Source: Shinisaurus crocodilurus
Taxonomy: Eukaryota > Chordata > Lepidosauria > Squamata > Shinisauridae
Assembly (NCBI GenBank): GCA_021292165.1
Contig: CM037877.1
Location: forward strand, 8,423,980-8,487,979
Direction of reading: 5' to 3'
DNA: 64,000 nucleotides
Under the pieces are notes generated by a model. That model was not told the origin of the DNA, searched no databases, and worked only from the letters and a program-made list of their open reading frames with translations. This document shows positions 11,460 through 22,598 of the stretch, piece by piece. How positions within the stretch are numbered: position 1 is the stretch's first letter; every line of letters starts with the position of its first letter. The position numbers and the translations under genes were made by a program.

Positions 11460-11920
11460 CAACATTGTCTGATTATATTACAGTATGTATCTTCTCATGA
11501 ATCAGCAAAAAGTAGCTCCGAAGTGTACCTAATTATCATATTTACAGTGGTGCGGCTAGTAAAATCGTTATGTTTTGCATTGCTCAGGATGTCCGGGGTT
11601 GAAATAGATAAACTATGTGGGAGATTAGTAATAGGTAATTATTCTCTACTTACGTATTCAGCTCCATAATTCTAAATTAAGGTAAGTGGGAAAGCTTATA
11701 AAATATTCAGGGCTGCTTTATCTTTCCTCCTCCCTCTTATTAGAAGCTGTGCATGAATTTGCATAGAATAAACCGAGCCCATAAATCAAAGCGAGAAACT
11801 GCAAGAAAGCCCTTTGTAAGTTATAATTTAAGGTTAACCGTAGCACATATTTTTTTTCTTCCCCCTTGCTGTATTATTAATGACTTGAGTTCATGCCGGA
11901 CAAGATTCAATATTAAAAAA
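11460..11920. other. Unique AT-rich island, candidate conserved non-coding element
   Basis: About 460 bp of non-repetitive sequence dense in regulatory-type words: the octamer atttgcat (about 11757), homeodomain-type aggtaattattc, ctaattatc and attattaatgac, and a GATA word in agataaac. It is free of microsatellites and of all repeat families found here. No coding frame of note crosses it. Enhancer function is inference. Confidence 0.4.
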
Positions 11921-12324
11921 AAAAAAGGGGAGGGGAAGAAATGTTGGTAGACAAAATTTTTGTTCGCCACCCATTTGCTCTAGTAGCTAATATTTGCAAA
12001 AATGCAAGGAACAGGTTAGTGAGATCAGGAAGGAGGAGTGAGGCACTGGTGTATCTGATGAGACAACTTGACTCGGATTAAAATTGTGGTCACACAGGCA
12101 GTGGCTCTTGCTCTCCCTCAAGCAGACAAAGCCACAGAGGTAAAGAAGATCTCTGAAGTTAAAGATTGTTGACTCGGCAGCCTAGGGCCAATTCTGGTCT
12201 TATTTTGCTGGATATTGTCTGGTTCTCCTGTTGCCAAACTGGAGGCAAGGGGCTTATGTGACGGAAACAGAAACCGTGGCTATGGAGCTTGCCTCCAGTG
12301 CGCTTACTAGGTGGCTTGGGATGG
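11921..12324. other. Unassigned non-coding sequence
   Basis: No recognised family. An A-run followed by a GGGGA-rich stretch occurs at 11914-11940. Confidence 0.5.
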
Positions 12325-12480
12325 CACCATAACTAGTAGAACAAATGCTTTGCATGTAGAAGGTCTCAGATTCAATTCCTGGCTTCTCCAATTATAGGAG
12401 TCAGGTAGCGGGCAACAGGAATGTTCCTTCTCTACCTGAATCACCGGAGAGCCACTGTCAGTCAAAGTGGACTATGTTAG
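12325..12480 (+). mobile_element. tRNA-derived SINE (reversed tRNA-Ala-like head), diverged
   Basis: The words agtagaacaaatgctttgca, gattcaattcctgg (B-box-like) and gagagccactgtcagtca align with the better copies at 23640-23835 and 39940-40133. It is 3' truncated, ending as the next element begins. Confidence 0.6.
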
Positions 12481-12930
12481 GGATGGATGAATCTGTCAGT
12501 TCTGCTTTCCCACAGTTTCTCATTTTTCCCCCCCCCAGTCTTAAGTATGGTTCATTCTGAATTTTGATTTTTTTTAAAAAAAAAAGTTTGCATTTTTCTA
12601 TGCATTTATCCTAATACATGCATCTTTTTTGTACACGTTGCCCAATATACACACTTTTGCAAGCAATTTTCCTAATAGAATGCATTTTAATGTTATTTTT
12701 AAAGTTATTTTCATCAGCATACAAACATTTTTGTTTGCACTCCACACACACACACCCGTCCACTCATCTGGGTATGCATTTTGTGATTGGAAAACCCCAT
12801 TGCAAAAACTGGAGGTGTGTGAACTTTGAAGGATAACTGCTCACCTACTGGTTCAAAAGTGCAACACTGGGTAAGTTCACATTCCTTAGGATAAATGGTC
12901 TGACCTGGTATAAGGAAATTTGATCTGCAT
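12478..12930 (+). repeat. TAGGGATGG-type AT-rich element
   Basis: It starts ttagggatggatgaatctg and continues through an AT-rich interior full of gcatt/aatgca words, like 1840-2420 and 9303-9545. It includes a short CA run at about 12742-12756. The end is uncertain. Confidence 0.5.
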
Positions 12931-12953
12931 GTGGCCCTCATTGGCCTCCAAAT

Positions 12954-13426
12954 TAGGGATGTTGGAGAAATCCTCAACGGACTCAAATGAGTTTGGATTT
13001 CTAAGAATCCGACCCACGGATTCTGCAGTGGACCAGCTTTTCCCAAGTCTCACAGATTCTGAAGACTTGCAGACTGTTGGGTTGTTGTTGTTTTGTTTTT
13101 TTTTTTAATGTAATTTTATGGAAATTTAGTCACAGGAAAATACATAAAATTAAAAAAATAAAAAACAAAAAACCACCAACCAAAAATGCACATTTCCCCC
13201 ACAGGCTAAAGTGTTTCCATGCAAAGTTTTTGGGGACTTGCATAGTTACTTTGGGGGGATTTGCATATTTTCGGGAGTGAGAATTTGCACCAATCCAAAT
13301 TTGCGGAATTGCGTACACAACAAATGCATTTTCTCTAAATCTGATTCTGCCGCTGAGTGGACAATGGAACGAAAGGCACCTGACGCTCTGCAAAACATAA
13401 TTTTGCAGCATCCGTACTACATCCCC
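12954..13426. mobile_element. TAGGGATGT-type inverted-repeat element
   Basis: Ends tagggatgttgg and ctacatcccca are inverted repeats. The segment 12965-13075 is paralogous to about 1690-1795. The interior is AT-rich and non-coding, as in other members. There is no transposase, so it would be non-autonomous. Confidence 0.6.
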
Positions 13427-13429
13427 ACT

Positions 13430-14079
13430 TACAAGTAGTGAGTCTCTAAGGGTGCAATCCTATGCATGCCCCAGCTAAACATGCATAGGATTCGGCCTTA
13501 ATACAAATAATTGCTGATCAGGGGTTATACACCCTCTCTATAATTGCTTCATGAGGAATGGCTTAAGCATGCACATCTGAGCTCAGAGTTCAAATTGTAG
13601 CTTGGTCAAAGTACAGCCTTCTTAACTGAATGACCCCTCTTCCGTTCCCTAAGCTTATCATTCCCATACATGATCATTCCCTCTCCTGCATAGCCCTTCA
13701 CCCAAGAGTGGTCCCCCAACCTCTACTGCACCCCTGTTCCTACTCCTCCCCTGTGAATTCCATTTCGCCACGGAAGCCTCAGCCCGTTGCATATGACCTC
13801 TCCCTCATGCCATGCGTTACAACTGCTGCTGTACTCACACATCACTTCTTCTCCCTGCCCTCTCCTTCCCTCTCCCCTCTCCCAGTTATTGGGAGGGATG
13901 TGGGGAAGACTCAGGCCCTCCCTCTGGTTAGCCCTAGGACCAGGCTGGTTGGAAAACTTTTTGCTTCTCCTAAGCACACAGCCCTCCTTCCTTGTGTCAA
14001 TGCCAAATTAATCTGTTCTGACCTCCATGTGTCTTTTTTTGGCAAGAAAGGCAGGGGGGGAGGGGAATCTGTTCCAGAC
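13430..14079. other. Unassigned, C/T-rich sequence
   Basis: A 189-codon plus-strand frame starts at 13630. It is Pro/Ser/Leu-rich, overlaps open frames on the other strand, and has no domain or homolog I recognise. I treat it as a chance frame in pyrimidine-rich DNA. Confidence 0.5.
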
Positions 14080-14265
14080 CTGAAATTAAATGATAAAGTA
14101 TTACTGCCTCATGTCCGGAGCTTCCCTGACTCCTCCGCCAGGCTAACCTTGAGTGACAGCTGCATCCAGTTAGCGATCGGCTGCTCTTTCCTGTGGTAAA
14201 TACGGTTTTTGATTAGACATCTCGCCTGCGTTATCTGGACTTCCAACAGATAACGAAAACCTGGT
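14080..14265. other. Short unique island, candidate regulatory sequence
   Basis: Non-repetitive, with ttgagtgacagctgc (MEIS/TGIF-like TGACAG), ggtttttgattag and gcgttatctgg (GATA-like). Weak evidence based on words alone. Confidence 0.25.
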
Positions 14266-14678
14266 CTCTCATTCTGGGTACCTCAATCCTAGTGGTATAA
14301 TTACAAGCAAACATTGTAGCTGCTACAGCCCTGTGGCTGTTTTCCTGAGTTGTACCAAAGGTAGAAACAGCCACCGGATAGCCGAGCTGCAAAAATGGCT
14401 TATACTCACCTTTGACCTGTCTTCCCCTCACTTTGCTGAGCAGAAACTCCACAGCCAAGGAGAAATGGAGCCAGAAGACTGAATGCTTAATGGATTTCAA
14501 GGGCAGTTAAAAGACAAGATTAGGATATATGTATCCTAACCTTGTGTGAGTGTGTATTCAAGATGGCCATGAAATTATTATAGGTTGTTTATTTTGCTTT
14601 TAGCCAGTACAGAGATCAATTTGCTAATTAAAGCATAAGCAGCAGTATTTGACTGGCATATAGGTGATACATTCAGAG

Positions 14679-14679
<1 letters not shown>
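14266..14679. other. Unassigned non-coding sequence
   Basis: Nothing recognised. Confidence 0.5.

Positions 14680-14732
<53 letters not shown>
14680..14732. repeat. (GT)n(GA)n compound microsatellite
   Basis: Eleven GT units pass directly into about sixteen GA units. Confidence 0.95.
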
Positions 14733-14734
<2 letters not shown>

Positions 14735-15647
14735 GATGGTGGTGGACAGACTACCATGCTTTGAAGTAAGGGTTTGCCTAGATAGCAGAGGTACCATTTT
14801 CAATTTAGGAGAAGGGGCTTTGAGATTTCAGCAGGGAGATGCAGGAGATGAATTCTACCATGAAAAAAAGGCCCACCGTTGGATATATTCACAATTATAT
14901 TGATGGTGATGATGATTAGGAACATTTTGATGGTTATATTTTTCATATCTCATGAGAGCTACAGCAATACTATGAACACAGACACGCCTTTTTAAGAAAG
15001 ACAACCACCACAACAAAATGACCTCTGTCTCTGGCCAGTGAACTAGCACACCCATTTGGATGTTGTAATTCAGACAGTGTTGTCCCTTCAAGAAATCGGG
15101 GGGGGGGGCAGGCACAGGATGACACAGTGGCATTCTCAGTGTTCCAACCTATGTACATTCACCACAGAGTCTCAAAGGTCTACCCCTCCAGAGAAGATGG
15201 GGGTCTGGTTGACAATGGTCGGGGTGAAAATGGACTTTGGGCATATACTGTAGGCCATACAGTGTAGCAAAAAAAGAAAGTGTGGGTGGGGGGGAAGGTA
15301 TTGTCAGCAGATCAGGGCTTCCAAAGGGATGAACACCTGCTGATATGATGAGACATATATAGTTATATAACTTTGCAGCTGATGACATTGGCAGAGGAGC
15401 TACAGAGGTGCATGGAGAGAGGGCTTGAGGGGAACATAGTCCATGAGAAAGTAGGACAAGACATTACTTAGGCAGTAGAGATGGCTTAAGAGGTTGCATA
15501 GGATCTGAATATAATTGTTGTTATGGGACATGTTGCTGAATATTTGTGAACTTGTTGATTAGGATTCAGACATTGTTTGGATGACCTTAGTGTTGTAGAG
15601 TAGCATAGGAAATGGCTTGCATCATCTCTGCATACTGGCCTTGCTGA
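14733..15647. other. Unassigned non-coding sequence
   Basis: No recognised family. It contains G-runs near 15098 and 15288. Confidence 0.5.
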
Positions 15648-15741
15648 AAACAATATAAAAGTTGGTTGGCCACTGTGTGAACAGAATATTGGACTAGATG
15701 GATCCTTGTTCTAATCCAGCATGGCTCTTCTTATGTTGTTA
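15648..15741 (+). mobile_element. CR1-like LINE 3' end (TTCTTATG-terminated type)
   Basis: The words gttggccactgtgtgaacag, ggactagatggatccttgtt and catggctcttcttatgtt are the terminal 90 bp of the same CR1-like family represented at length by 52622-53070 on the other strand. Only the 3' end is present, as usual for 5'-truncated LINEs. Confidence 0.7.
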
Positions 15742-16656
15742 TGAAGTTAAGTGAGCAAGCAAGCAAGGACTAACACAAATATTTTTAGTATTATTATTTT
15801 TTACTGAGTACCCATCTTGTTTTGCTGTTATAATTTGCAATCCCATGTTATTGTTTTTAATAACAACTCTTTTAACAATAATTGTTTTTAAGAATGTGTT
15901 TATGTATTATTCATTGTTTCAATGATAACTTTCCTATCAATAATTGTCTTAATTCTAGTTTTTATGTATTATCCTGTGGAAAAGGTCTATGGACCAAATA
16001 AACCCTGATTGAAATATCTCCAGTTGTGTTGATAGAAAATGGAGTCACTGGTCATTTGGCCCCAGGTCTGTCTGTTTCAGCATCAAAGCCTTGTGCTGAA
16101 CTAACCAGAAATGTTTCAGGACTCCGTTTCAACCAACAACCAGAGGACTGGCCAACCCCCTTTTCTGAAGGTGTCACATTAGATTGCAATGAGCCATAAT
16201 GTTCTGGTAATTATACCCCATGCTGTGTCTGGGATCTTGTAGTCAAACTGAGTTGTATCATATGGTAGACTTGGTGGCAAATGCATTGTAGTGCAAGCTT
16301 GTGGGCCAATGCATTATAATTGTAATCAATAAAACTGAGTTGTACCTTTCTCCCTTTTATGGTCTGGATTTCTGTCCTTAAGTACACAGTCTGTTGAACC
16401 CTGGTAAACCCTGACTAGTGTCAGTGTTTGCAGTCTGAAAATGGTCCCCATACATGTGGGAGGGTTGTTGTTGTTTTTTTAAATCTGCATGATTGGCAGA
16501 GTGCTGATCACTCAGAGAGAGCTCTCTACATGTACAGTCATGTATTTCTGTTCCCCACCCCACAGACCTAAACGCATGGGGTGGAACTGATAGAGCAGTG
16601 TCTCAACCCCTCCTTCCAAGATCATTGAAAGCACAAAGGTTTCTGAATGGCTAGAG
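15742..16656. other. Unassigned AT-rich sequence
   Basis: A TTTTAATAACAA-rich stretch and AATAAACC (about 15999) could be part of an old LINE or LTR, but I cannot assign it. Confidence 0.45.
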
Positions 16657-16792
16657 CAGGGCTCTCCAATCTTGGGTCCCCAGATGTTGCTGGCCTACAG
16701 CTCCCAGCATACCCAGCCAGCATGGCTAATGGCAAGGGATTCTGGGAGCTGTAGTCCAGCAATATCTGGGGACCCAAGGTTGGAGAGCACTG
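16657..16792. mobile_element. Palindromic hAT MITE with perfect 8-bp target duplication
   Basis: The 136-bp element starts CAGGGCTCTCCAATCTTGGG and ends with its near-complement closing in ...GAGCACTG. Almost the whole sequence is one inverted repeat, with words ggtccccagat and atctggggacc. The 8-bp duplication GGCTAGAG lies on both sides (16649-16656 and 16793-16800), the hallmark of hAT transposition. It has no coding capacity. Confidence 0.92.
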
Positions 16793-16898
16793 GGCTAGAG
16801 TGTTACACAGGTTGCACAGATCCAGTGGACTGGCCAGAGAATAATTCAATGATCCAAAAACCTGCTAGTTTAAGACCAGAGTTAAAGCTTTCTCATCG

Positions 16899-17343
16899 TA
16901 GGGATGTATGCAAAGTTTGGGGGGGAAGCTCTGCGAAATCGTGGAGCTCGACCCCCACGAACCCCCACGTGACCAACCTTCCTCCACTCGACGCACCCCG
17001 CGAAACTCCAGGACCCTGAAGTGATGCGACGGGGATCCTGTCACGTCACTTCCGGGTCCCTGGCGCTGCATTTTTAATGTAAATACCAGGGCAACCCACC
17101 TAAAACAGCCGCGATTTGCCATTTGTGGCCGTTTTTAGGTAGTTTACCCTGGCATCTACGTTAAAAACGCAGCTCCAGGGAGCCGGAAGTGACGCGACGG
17201 GATCCCCGTCGCATCACTTCTGGGTCCGGGAATCGTGGACTAGCAGGCGGGGTGATCGGGAACACCCCCGCAAAAAACGGGGAAGGCCAATGAACGCATG
17301 CGCGGGCACATGTGCACAGAAAATCAGTTTTCCCACATCCCTA
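16899..17343. mobile_element. Complete modular foldback element
   Basis: Perfect 9-nt ends TAGGGATGT and ACATCCCTA (flanked by CG on both sides) enclose 445 bp. Two arms of about 110 nt (about 17008-17119 and 17122-17227) pair with few mismatches around a tiny loop. Each arm carries CRE/ETS-like words: CACGTCACTTCCGG at 17042-17055 and CCGGAAGTGACGCG at 17183-17196. The inner core (ttttaatgtaaa, cagccgcgatttgc) is shared with the elements at about 23220 and 54693. There is no reading frame for a transposase. Confidence 0.85.
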
Positions 17344-18320
17344 CGGTGAGCTCCACAAAGCCAGGAAATCAGATGCTAACAGACATGCCCCGTAGTCAGT
17401 AATGATGTTGTGCAACGTCACAAATTGTGCTTGCTTCCACCTTCACACACCCACACTTTTCCTGGGTCTTTCAATCAGAACCAAATCCAGACGGGGATGA
17501 TGGTGTGCCTGGGACCAGCAAAGATGCTGCACGTTCTCCTGGTCCTGTCTCACTTCACGAAGCACCTGAGCCTTTCTGTATTGATAGAGAAATCCTCCTC
17601 TGAAATGGCCTATGACTGTGGTGTTTCTTCCATCATCTAGCTTCAAAAATAAATGTACTGCATAATTTTACCAGCAGTTGCTGCCACAGGCTTTCATGAG
17701 ACAGAAAAGACCTTACAAACCTTTGAACTGCTGCTCAGAACTTCACCAAACCAATGGCTGAATAGAATACCTAGTAATTTTCACCCAAAAATGATAGAAA
17801 TATATGATATGATGGTTGTTGTTGTTGTTGTTTTAAAAAAATGGAGTAAAAGTGTGGATTTCCACTTTTTAACATGCTGTCCCTGTGGCAATTTTTATTG
17901 GATCAGTTTAAAATTTGGAAAAATAATAATAATAATCATAGATCACATCACATAGATCATGGCTGCTGAGTTTCAAGTTATTAGCTCCGGGTTTCACTTC
18001 TATAAGCAAAAGGATTGAGAGGGTTATAATAGCTGAAATTGTTTGCTTCCTTGCTTGCTTGCTTGCTTCTTGCCTTAACAAAAGGGGCACTTCTGTGTCC
18101 TTTAAATTATCTCATGAAACTTGTTCTAACTCTGATTTCTATACAACTGAATGACAATTACTGTTGACCAGTGGGCTCCTGATAGTTGCTAAATGCTCTG
18201 ATTTTAGCAAGGAGTGAAATGTGAGTTATTAATTATGACTAAAATTCTCAAACATTGTTGAAGAAGGGCAGCCCCCCCCCCCACTTCCTCCAATCATCTA
18301 TGTCATATTTCTATTATCTT
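17344..18320. other. Unassigned sequence with short simple repeats
   Basis: Contains a (TTG)n run at about 17813-17831, an AAT run at about 17923-17936 and (GCTT)n at about 18048-18067. No gene is recognised. Confidence 0.5.
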
Positions 18321-19680
18321 TGAGAAATCATGGAGGACAGGTGAAGTGCCAGACGACTGGAGGAGGGCAAATGTTGTTCCCATCTTCAAAAAGGGCAAGA
18401 AGGAGGAACCTGGGAACTATAGGCCAGTCAGTCTGACATCAATCCCCGGGAAGATTTTTGAGCAGATTATAAAGAAGTCAGTCTGCAAGCACCTTGAAAA
18501 CAATGCAGTGATTACTAGAAGCCAGCATGGATTTGTCAAGAACAAATCCTGTCAGACTAATCTGATCTCATTTTTGATCGGGTAACCTCCCTTGTGGACT
18601 GTGGGAATGCTGGACATTATATACCTGGACTTCAGCAAAGCTTTCGACAAAGTGCCTCATGATATCCTGATTAGTAAGCTAGCTAAGAGTGGGCTAGATG
18701 GAACAACTATCAGGTGGATCCACAATTGGCTAAAGAATCGGACTCAAAGAGTGCTTATCAATGGTTCCTTCTCAAACTGGGGAGAGGTTAACGAGCGGGG
18801 TACCACAGGGCTCGGTCCTGGGCCCGGTGCTCTTCAACATTTTTATTAATGACCTGGATGAGGAGGTACAGGGAATGCTTATCAAATTGCAGATGACACA
18901 AAGTTGGGTGGAACAGCTAATACTCTGGAAGACAGAAACAAAATTCAAAGTGACCTCGATAGGCTGGAGCGCTGGGCCGAAAACAACAGAATGAAATTTA
19001 ACAGGGATAAATGCCAAGTGCTGCACCTAGGGAGAGGAAACCAAATGCAGAGTTACAGAATGGGGGACACTTGGCTCAACAATACTACAAGTGAGAAGGA
19101 TCTTGGAATTGTGGTAGATCACAAACTGAATATGAGCCAGCAATGCGACGTGGCTGCAAAGAAGGCAAATGCAATTTTGGGCTGTATTAATAGAAGTATA
19201 GCTTCCAAATCGCGGGAAGTGATAATTCCCCTTTACTCGGCACTGGTTAGGCCTCATCTTGAGTACTGCGTCCAGTTCTGGGCACCTCACTTTAACAAGG
19301 ACATAGACAAACTGGAGAGGGTTCAGAGGAGGGCAACAAGGATGATCAAGGGACTGGAAACAAGGCCCTATGAGGAGAGACTGAAAGAACTGGGCATGTT
19401 TAGCCTTCAGAAGAGGAGACTGAGGGGAGATATGATCGCACTCTTCCAGTATTTGAAGGGATGTCACACAGAGGAGGGCAAAGATCTCTTCTCGTTCATC
19501 CCAGTTTGCAGGACACGGAATAATGGGCTCAAGTTACAGGAACCTAGATTCCACCTAAACATCAGGAAAAATTTCCTGACTGTCAGAGCAATAAGACAAT
19601 GGAATCAACTACCTAGGGAGGTGGTGGGCTCTCCCAGTCTGGAGGCATTCAAGGTGCGGCTGGACAGACATCTGTCAGAT
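18321..19680 (+). pseudogene. CR1 LINE reverse transcriptase, broken copy 1
   Basis: CR1 ORF2 fragment. It begins inside the RT domain (PDDWRRANVVPIFKKGKK, NYRPVSLTSIPGKIFEQII), passes the catalytic A box ([14 protein letters not shown], about 18618) and runs to the CR1 C-terminus (TVRAIRQWNQLPREVVGSP). Compared with copy 2 at 38044 it has lost a T in the FADD box (about 18886), so the catalytic motif is out of frame. It has a gained base near 18789 and a stop near 18583. The 5' half of the element and, unusually, the last 80 or so bases of the 3' end are missing. It is inactive. Confidence 0.93.
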
Positions 19681-19839
19681 GTCCACAGAGCCTAACCTTT
19701 GGAAAGTGCTGTGAATTGTATTTCTAAGCAGTAAATGATTAGGGCAAATTCTGTCCAGATCACTGTGATTTCTATCATACTGTCGGTACTTGTCTTTCAG
19801 GGTTGACAATTTCTGGTTCGAAACAGCTGAATTATGTCA

Positions 19840-20335
19840 TTGCATTTCATTTGTTACATTTTTCTATACCTTCCAATAGCCAAAACTCTCTGGGCGGTTT
19901 ACAAGAAAATAAAACCTTAAAAATATGATATTGCACACAATGTAAAACACTTTACATACAAATATGTAAACAGACAGCACACAACACACACGCACACTCA
20001 CACTCATATGTGTGTGTGTGTGTGTGTGTGCATGCGTGTGTTAACAACGAGCCATAAGAAATTCCTCCTCGCACCTGGAGGAAGGCCTTAGATACTAAGC
20101 ATAGTGTACGGTTCATGCCAGGAGAGCGCTCCATCCGGTATTGTGGTCCCAAGCCATGTATTGCTTTGTAGGTGAAAGCCGGCACCTTGAATTGGGCTGG
20201 GGAACATACAGGCAGCCAGTGCAAGTGGGCCAGAATTGGTGTTCTGTGTTTGAACCTTGTTGTCCCTGTTATCAATCTGGCCACCACGTTTTGCACAAGC
20301 TGAAGCTTTTGAACCATCTTCAAAGGCAGCCCCAG
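19840..20335 (-). pseudogene. L2-like LINE 3' end, copy 1
   Basis: The minus-strand frame at about 20085-20323 encodes the C-terminal L2-type motif: KLQLVQNVVARLITGT, LHWLPVCSP, TYKAIHGLGP. Downstream (lower coordinates) come a TG/CA microsatellite (about 19980-20038) and the family's 3' tail, whose plus-strand form is ctctgggcggtttacaag. It is 5' truncated and inactive. Confidence 0.8.
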
Positions 20336-20374
20336 TTACAGGACAATGTCTGCCTGCCTGTTGTTGTTGTCATT

Positions 20375-20870
20375 GTTTTTGTTGATTTATTCATTTATTT
20401 ATTAGATTTCTATACTGCCCAATAACTGAAGCTCTCTGGGCAGCTCACAACAATTAAAACCACAACATACAACATAAAATGCAGTATATATATATATATT
20501 TTAAAAATAAATCTACAGTATAAAATAGGAGTAAAACACCAAAATAAAACCTACCAACAGTACAGAGATTTAAAACACAGTAAAAGATTTAAAACAACAG
20601 AGATTGAAAGACTAAAATTCCTGGGAAAATTAGGACTTCACCTGGTGCTGGAAAGAGCACAACGTAGGCACCAGGCGAACCTCTCTGGGAAGTTCACTCC
20701 ACAACCGGGGTGCCACAGCAAAAAAGGCCCTCTTCCTAGTAGCCACCCACCTCACTTCCTTTGGCAGGGGCTCCCAGAGGAGGCCTACTGAAGATGATCT
20801 TAGGGTCTGGGCAGGTATATATGGGAGGAGACGATCCTTCAGGTAACCTGGCCCCAAACTGTTCAGGGCT
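20375..20870 (-). pseudogene. L2-like LINE 3' end, copy 2
   Basis: The frame at about 20638-20857 reads GPGYLKDRLLPYIPAQ and TRKRAFFAVAPRLWSELP, the extreme C-terminus of L2-type ORF2. This part follows the part preserved in copy 1, so the two fragments come from separate insertions. The tail ctctgggcagctcacaac on the plus strand (about 20430) confirms the 3' end. A (TA)n run lies at about 20486-20499. Confidence 0.8.
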
Positions 20871-21601
20871 TTCTAAGTTGTTCTTGTTTTTCTTGCGCTC
20901 GCTCTTGTTCTTGTTATTAATCATGTGGCAACCTAATCCTGTACTGGAAGTTTATACACTTTGAAGGGCCCCCAGGTTTTGCATAAATCAGTCCTGGAGA
21001 GCCAGAAGTACATTTGTGAAGGCTATGGAAATGCCTTTACTCTGCAATCCTTTAAACACTTGCCTAGGAGTAGTAAGTCGAATTGAGCTCAATGGAAAAT
21101 AAATTCTGAGTAGACATGCGCATGAGTACAGTGTAAGTCATTGCTAAGAAAAGAGAAGCAAATATGAGAAAAAAATGAATTGGACAATGTTGACTTCTTT
21201 ATCCAAGTAAAATGCTTCTTACTCTTCTACCTTCCCTACAAGATATGGTTGCCCGGGGGCGGGGGGGGGAGAGGGAAGATTGCATTGGTTCGATGACTTC
21301 ATTGTTTATAAGGAGCTGTCTCTATTGATCAGTGGCTGAAGGAACCAAGAGGGAAACGGTTTACGCTTTCTATTTTAAGTGTGAGAGGAGGACTAAGTAA
21401 TTTCAGCTGCAATGCCTGGCCTGCACATGAAGTCCCATCATTGATGCTTCATTTAGATTTCTTCCTCACACACCCTGCCCCCCCAGCCTTGCTCCAATCC
21501 CAGTGATCTGAGGCAGGTCAAAATACAAAAGAAATCCCAAATTAAAAATACACATAAAATAGCCGTTGAATTATGTTTGGATTGCCATGTTGGACTACAG
21601 C
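20871..21601. other. Unassigned non-coding sequence
   Basis: G-rich run near 21256-21270. No recognised gene or repeat. Confidence 0.5.
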
Positions 21602-21910
21602 AGAGGTGTAGAACCTCAGGTCCTGGGTCCCAACCCTGCTCTTGGGGGTTCCCCAGATGTTCTCCTGGCATTGGCCCCTTTCCCCCCAATACCACTTATT
21701 TGGTGGCTCCCTGGTTTTTGTATAGTCCCCCCCCCCATTCTAAAACATTGAAATGTGTCACCAAAGGCTTCGTTAAGGGCAGGAAAAGCTTTAAGCTAAA
21801 ATATGTTGGTATTTTTGGCCCCAACCCTTTTGCTTCTGGTTACAACCACTGGAATGTGGTCCCCAGGAGCTTTTCCGAAATGGACTATGCCCCTTGGGCT
21901 GAAAGAGGTT
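21602..21910 (+). repeat. hAT-like interspersed element (CAGAGGTGTAGAACC type)
   Basis: It begins cagaggtgtagaacctcagg. The interior (gggcaggaaaagctttaagctaaa, tatttttggcccca) matches 51868-52150, which begins ggggtgcagaacctcagg. The ends are typical of hAT MITEs, but no target duplication was verified. Confidence 0.55.
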
Positions 21911-22063
21911 CAACTCCTCTGGGCCACCGTATGCAAAGTATGAATTTAGAAGCATCTTCTCAGATAAATTTTAACTTACAGGCATAAGCTGTAAGTTCTC
22001 ATGACTTTTCTGAAATGGGGGAGGTGGTTGGGGCAAAATTGTGCCTCTCCCCATTCATATTGA

Positions 22064-22352
22064 CCAGGTTCGGACAACACGATAACCCACACTCAAGGGT
22101 TGAGTATGGGTTGAGTGTGGGTTGTTGAATCGGGGGTACTTGTGGAAACGTGGGTGATTGTGTTGCCTGAGCCAAGCTGAGATAACAAACCAAGGTGAAC
22201 AAGACACACTTCATGACCCAACAACTAAGCATGGGTCCTCTTCATGGGTTGTTTGAAGTTAACAAGCCATGGCCTGTTAGCGCAGCTGGGTTCATTCAGA
22301 CAACACAATAACCCATGTTTCAACAACAGCCCATGGTTGTTTTTATTTGCAA
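22064..22352. repeat. Repeat with GACAACAC...AACCCACA motif
   Basis: The words ggttcggacaacacgataac and ccacactcaagggttgagta recur at 63453-63575. A second inward copy, cagacaacacaataaccc (about 22296), suggests an inverted or tandem structure. The family is not named by me. Confidence 0.5.
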
Positions 22353-22551
22353 TCCAGTGTTGTGTAGTGTGGGTTAGAGTGTTGGACTGGGACCTGGGAG
22401 ATCCAAGTGAGCAGCCATGAAACTCACTGGGTTACCTTGGGCCAGTCACTCTCTCAGCCTAACTTACCTCACAGGGTTGTTGTGAGGATAAAATGGAGAG
22501 GAGGACGAGGAGGAGGAGGGGGACAAGAGGAAAAAAGTTAGGATATAAATG
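22353..22551 (+). mobile_element. Sauria SINE, diverged copy
   Basis: The words tgtgtagtgtgggttagagt, gttggactgggacctgggag, aaactcactgggttaccttg and cacagggttgttgtgagg are all present. An internal deletion after gagatccaag removes part of the B-box, and a G/A-rich stretch replaces most of the Bov-B-like tail. It runs into a (ATC)n array instead of AAATA repeats. Confidence 0.82.
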
Positions 22552-22552
22552 T

Positions 22553-22595
<43 letters not shown>
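22553..22595. repeat. (ATC)n microsatellite
   Basis: Fourteen units at the 3' end of a SINE, where tail repeats often expand. Confidence 0.95.

Positions 22596-22598
<3 letters not shown>

Noticed and set aside
13630..14199. 189-codon plus-strand open frame
   Set aside because: Pro/Ser/Leu-rich, lies in C/T-rich DNA, overlaps open frames on other frames and strand, and has no domain, promoter or splice context.
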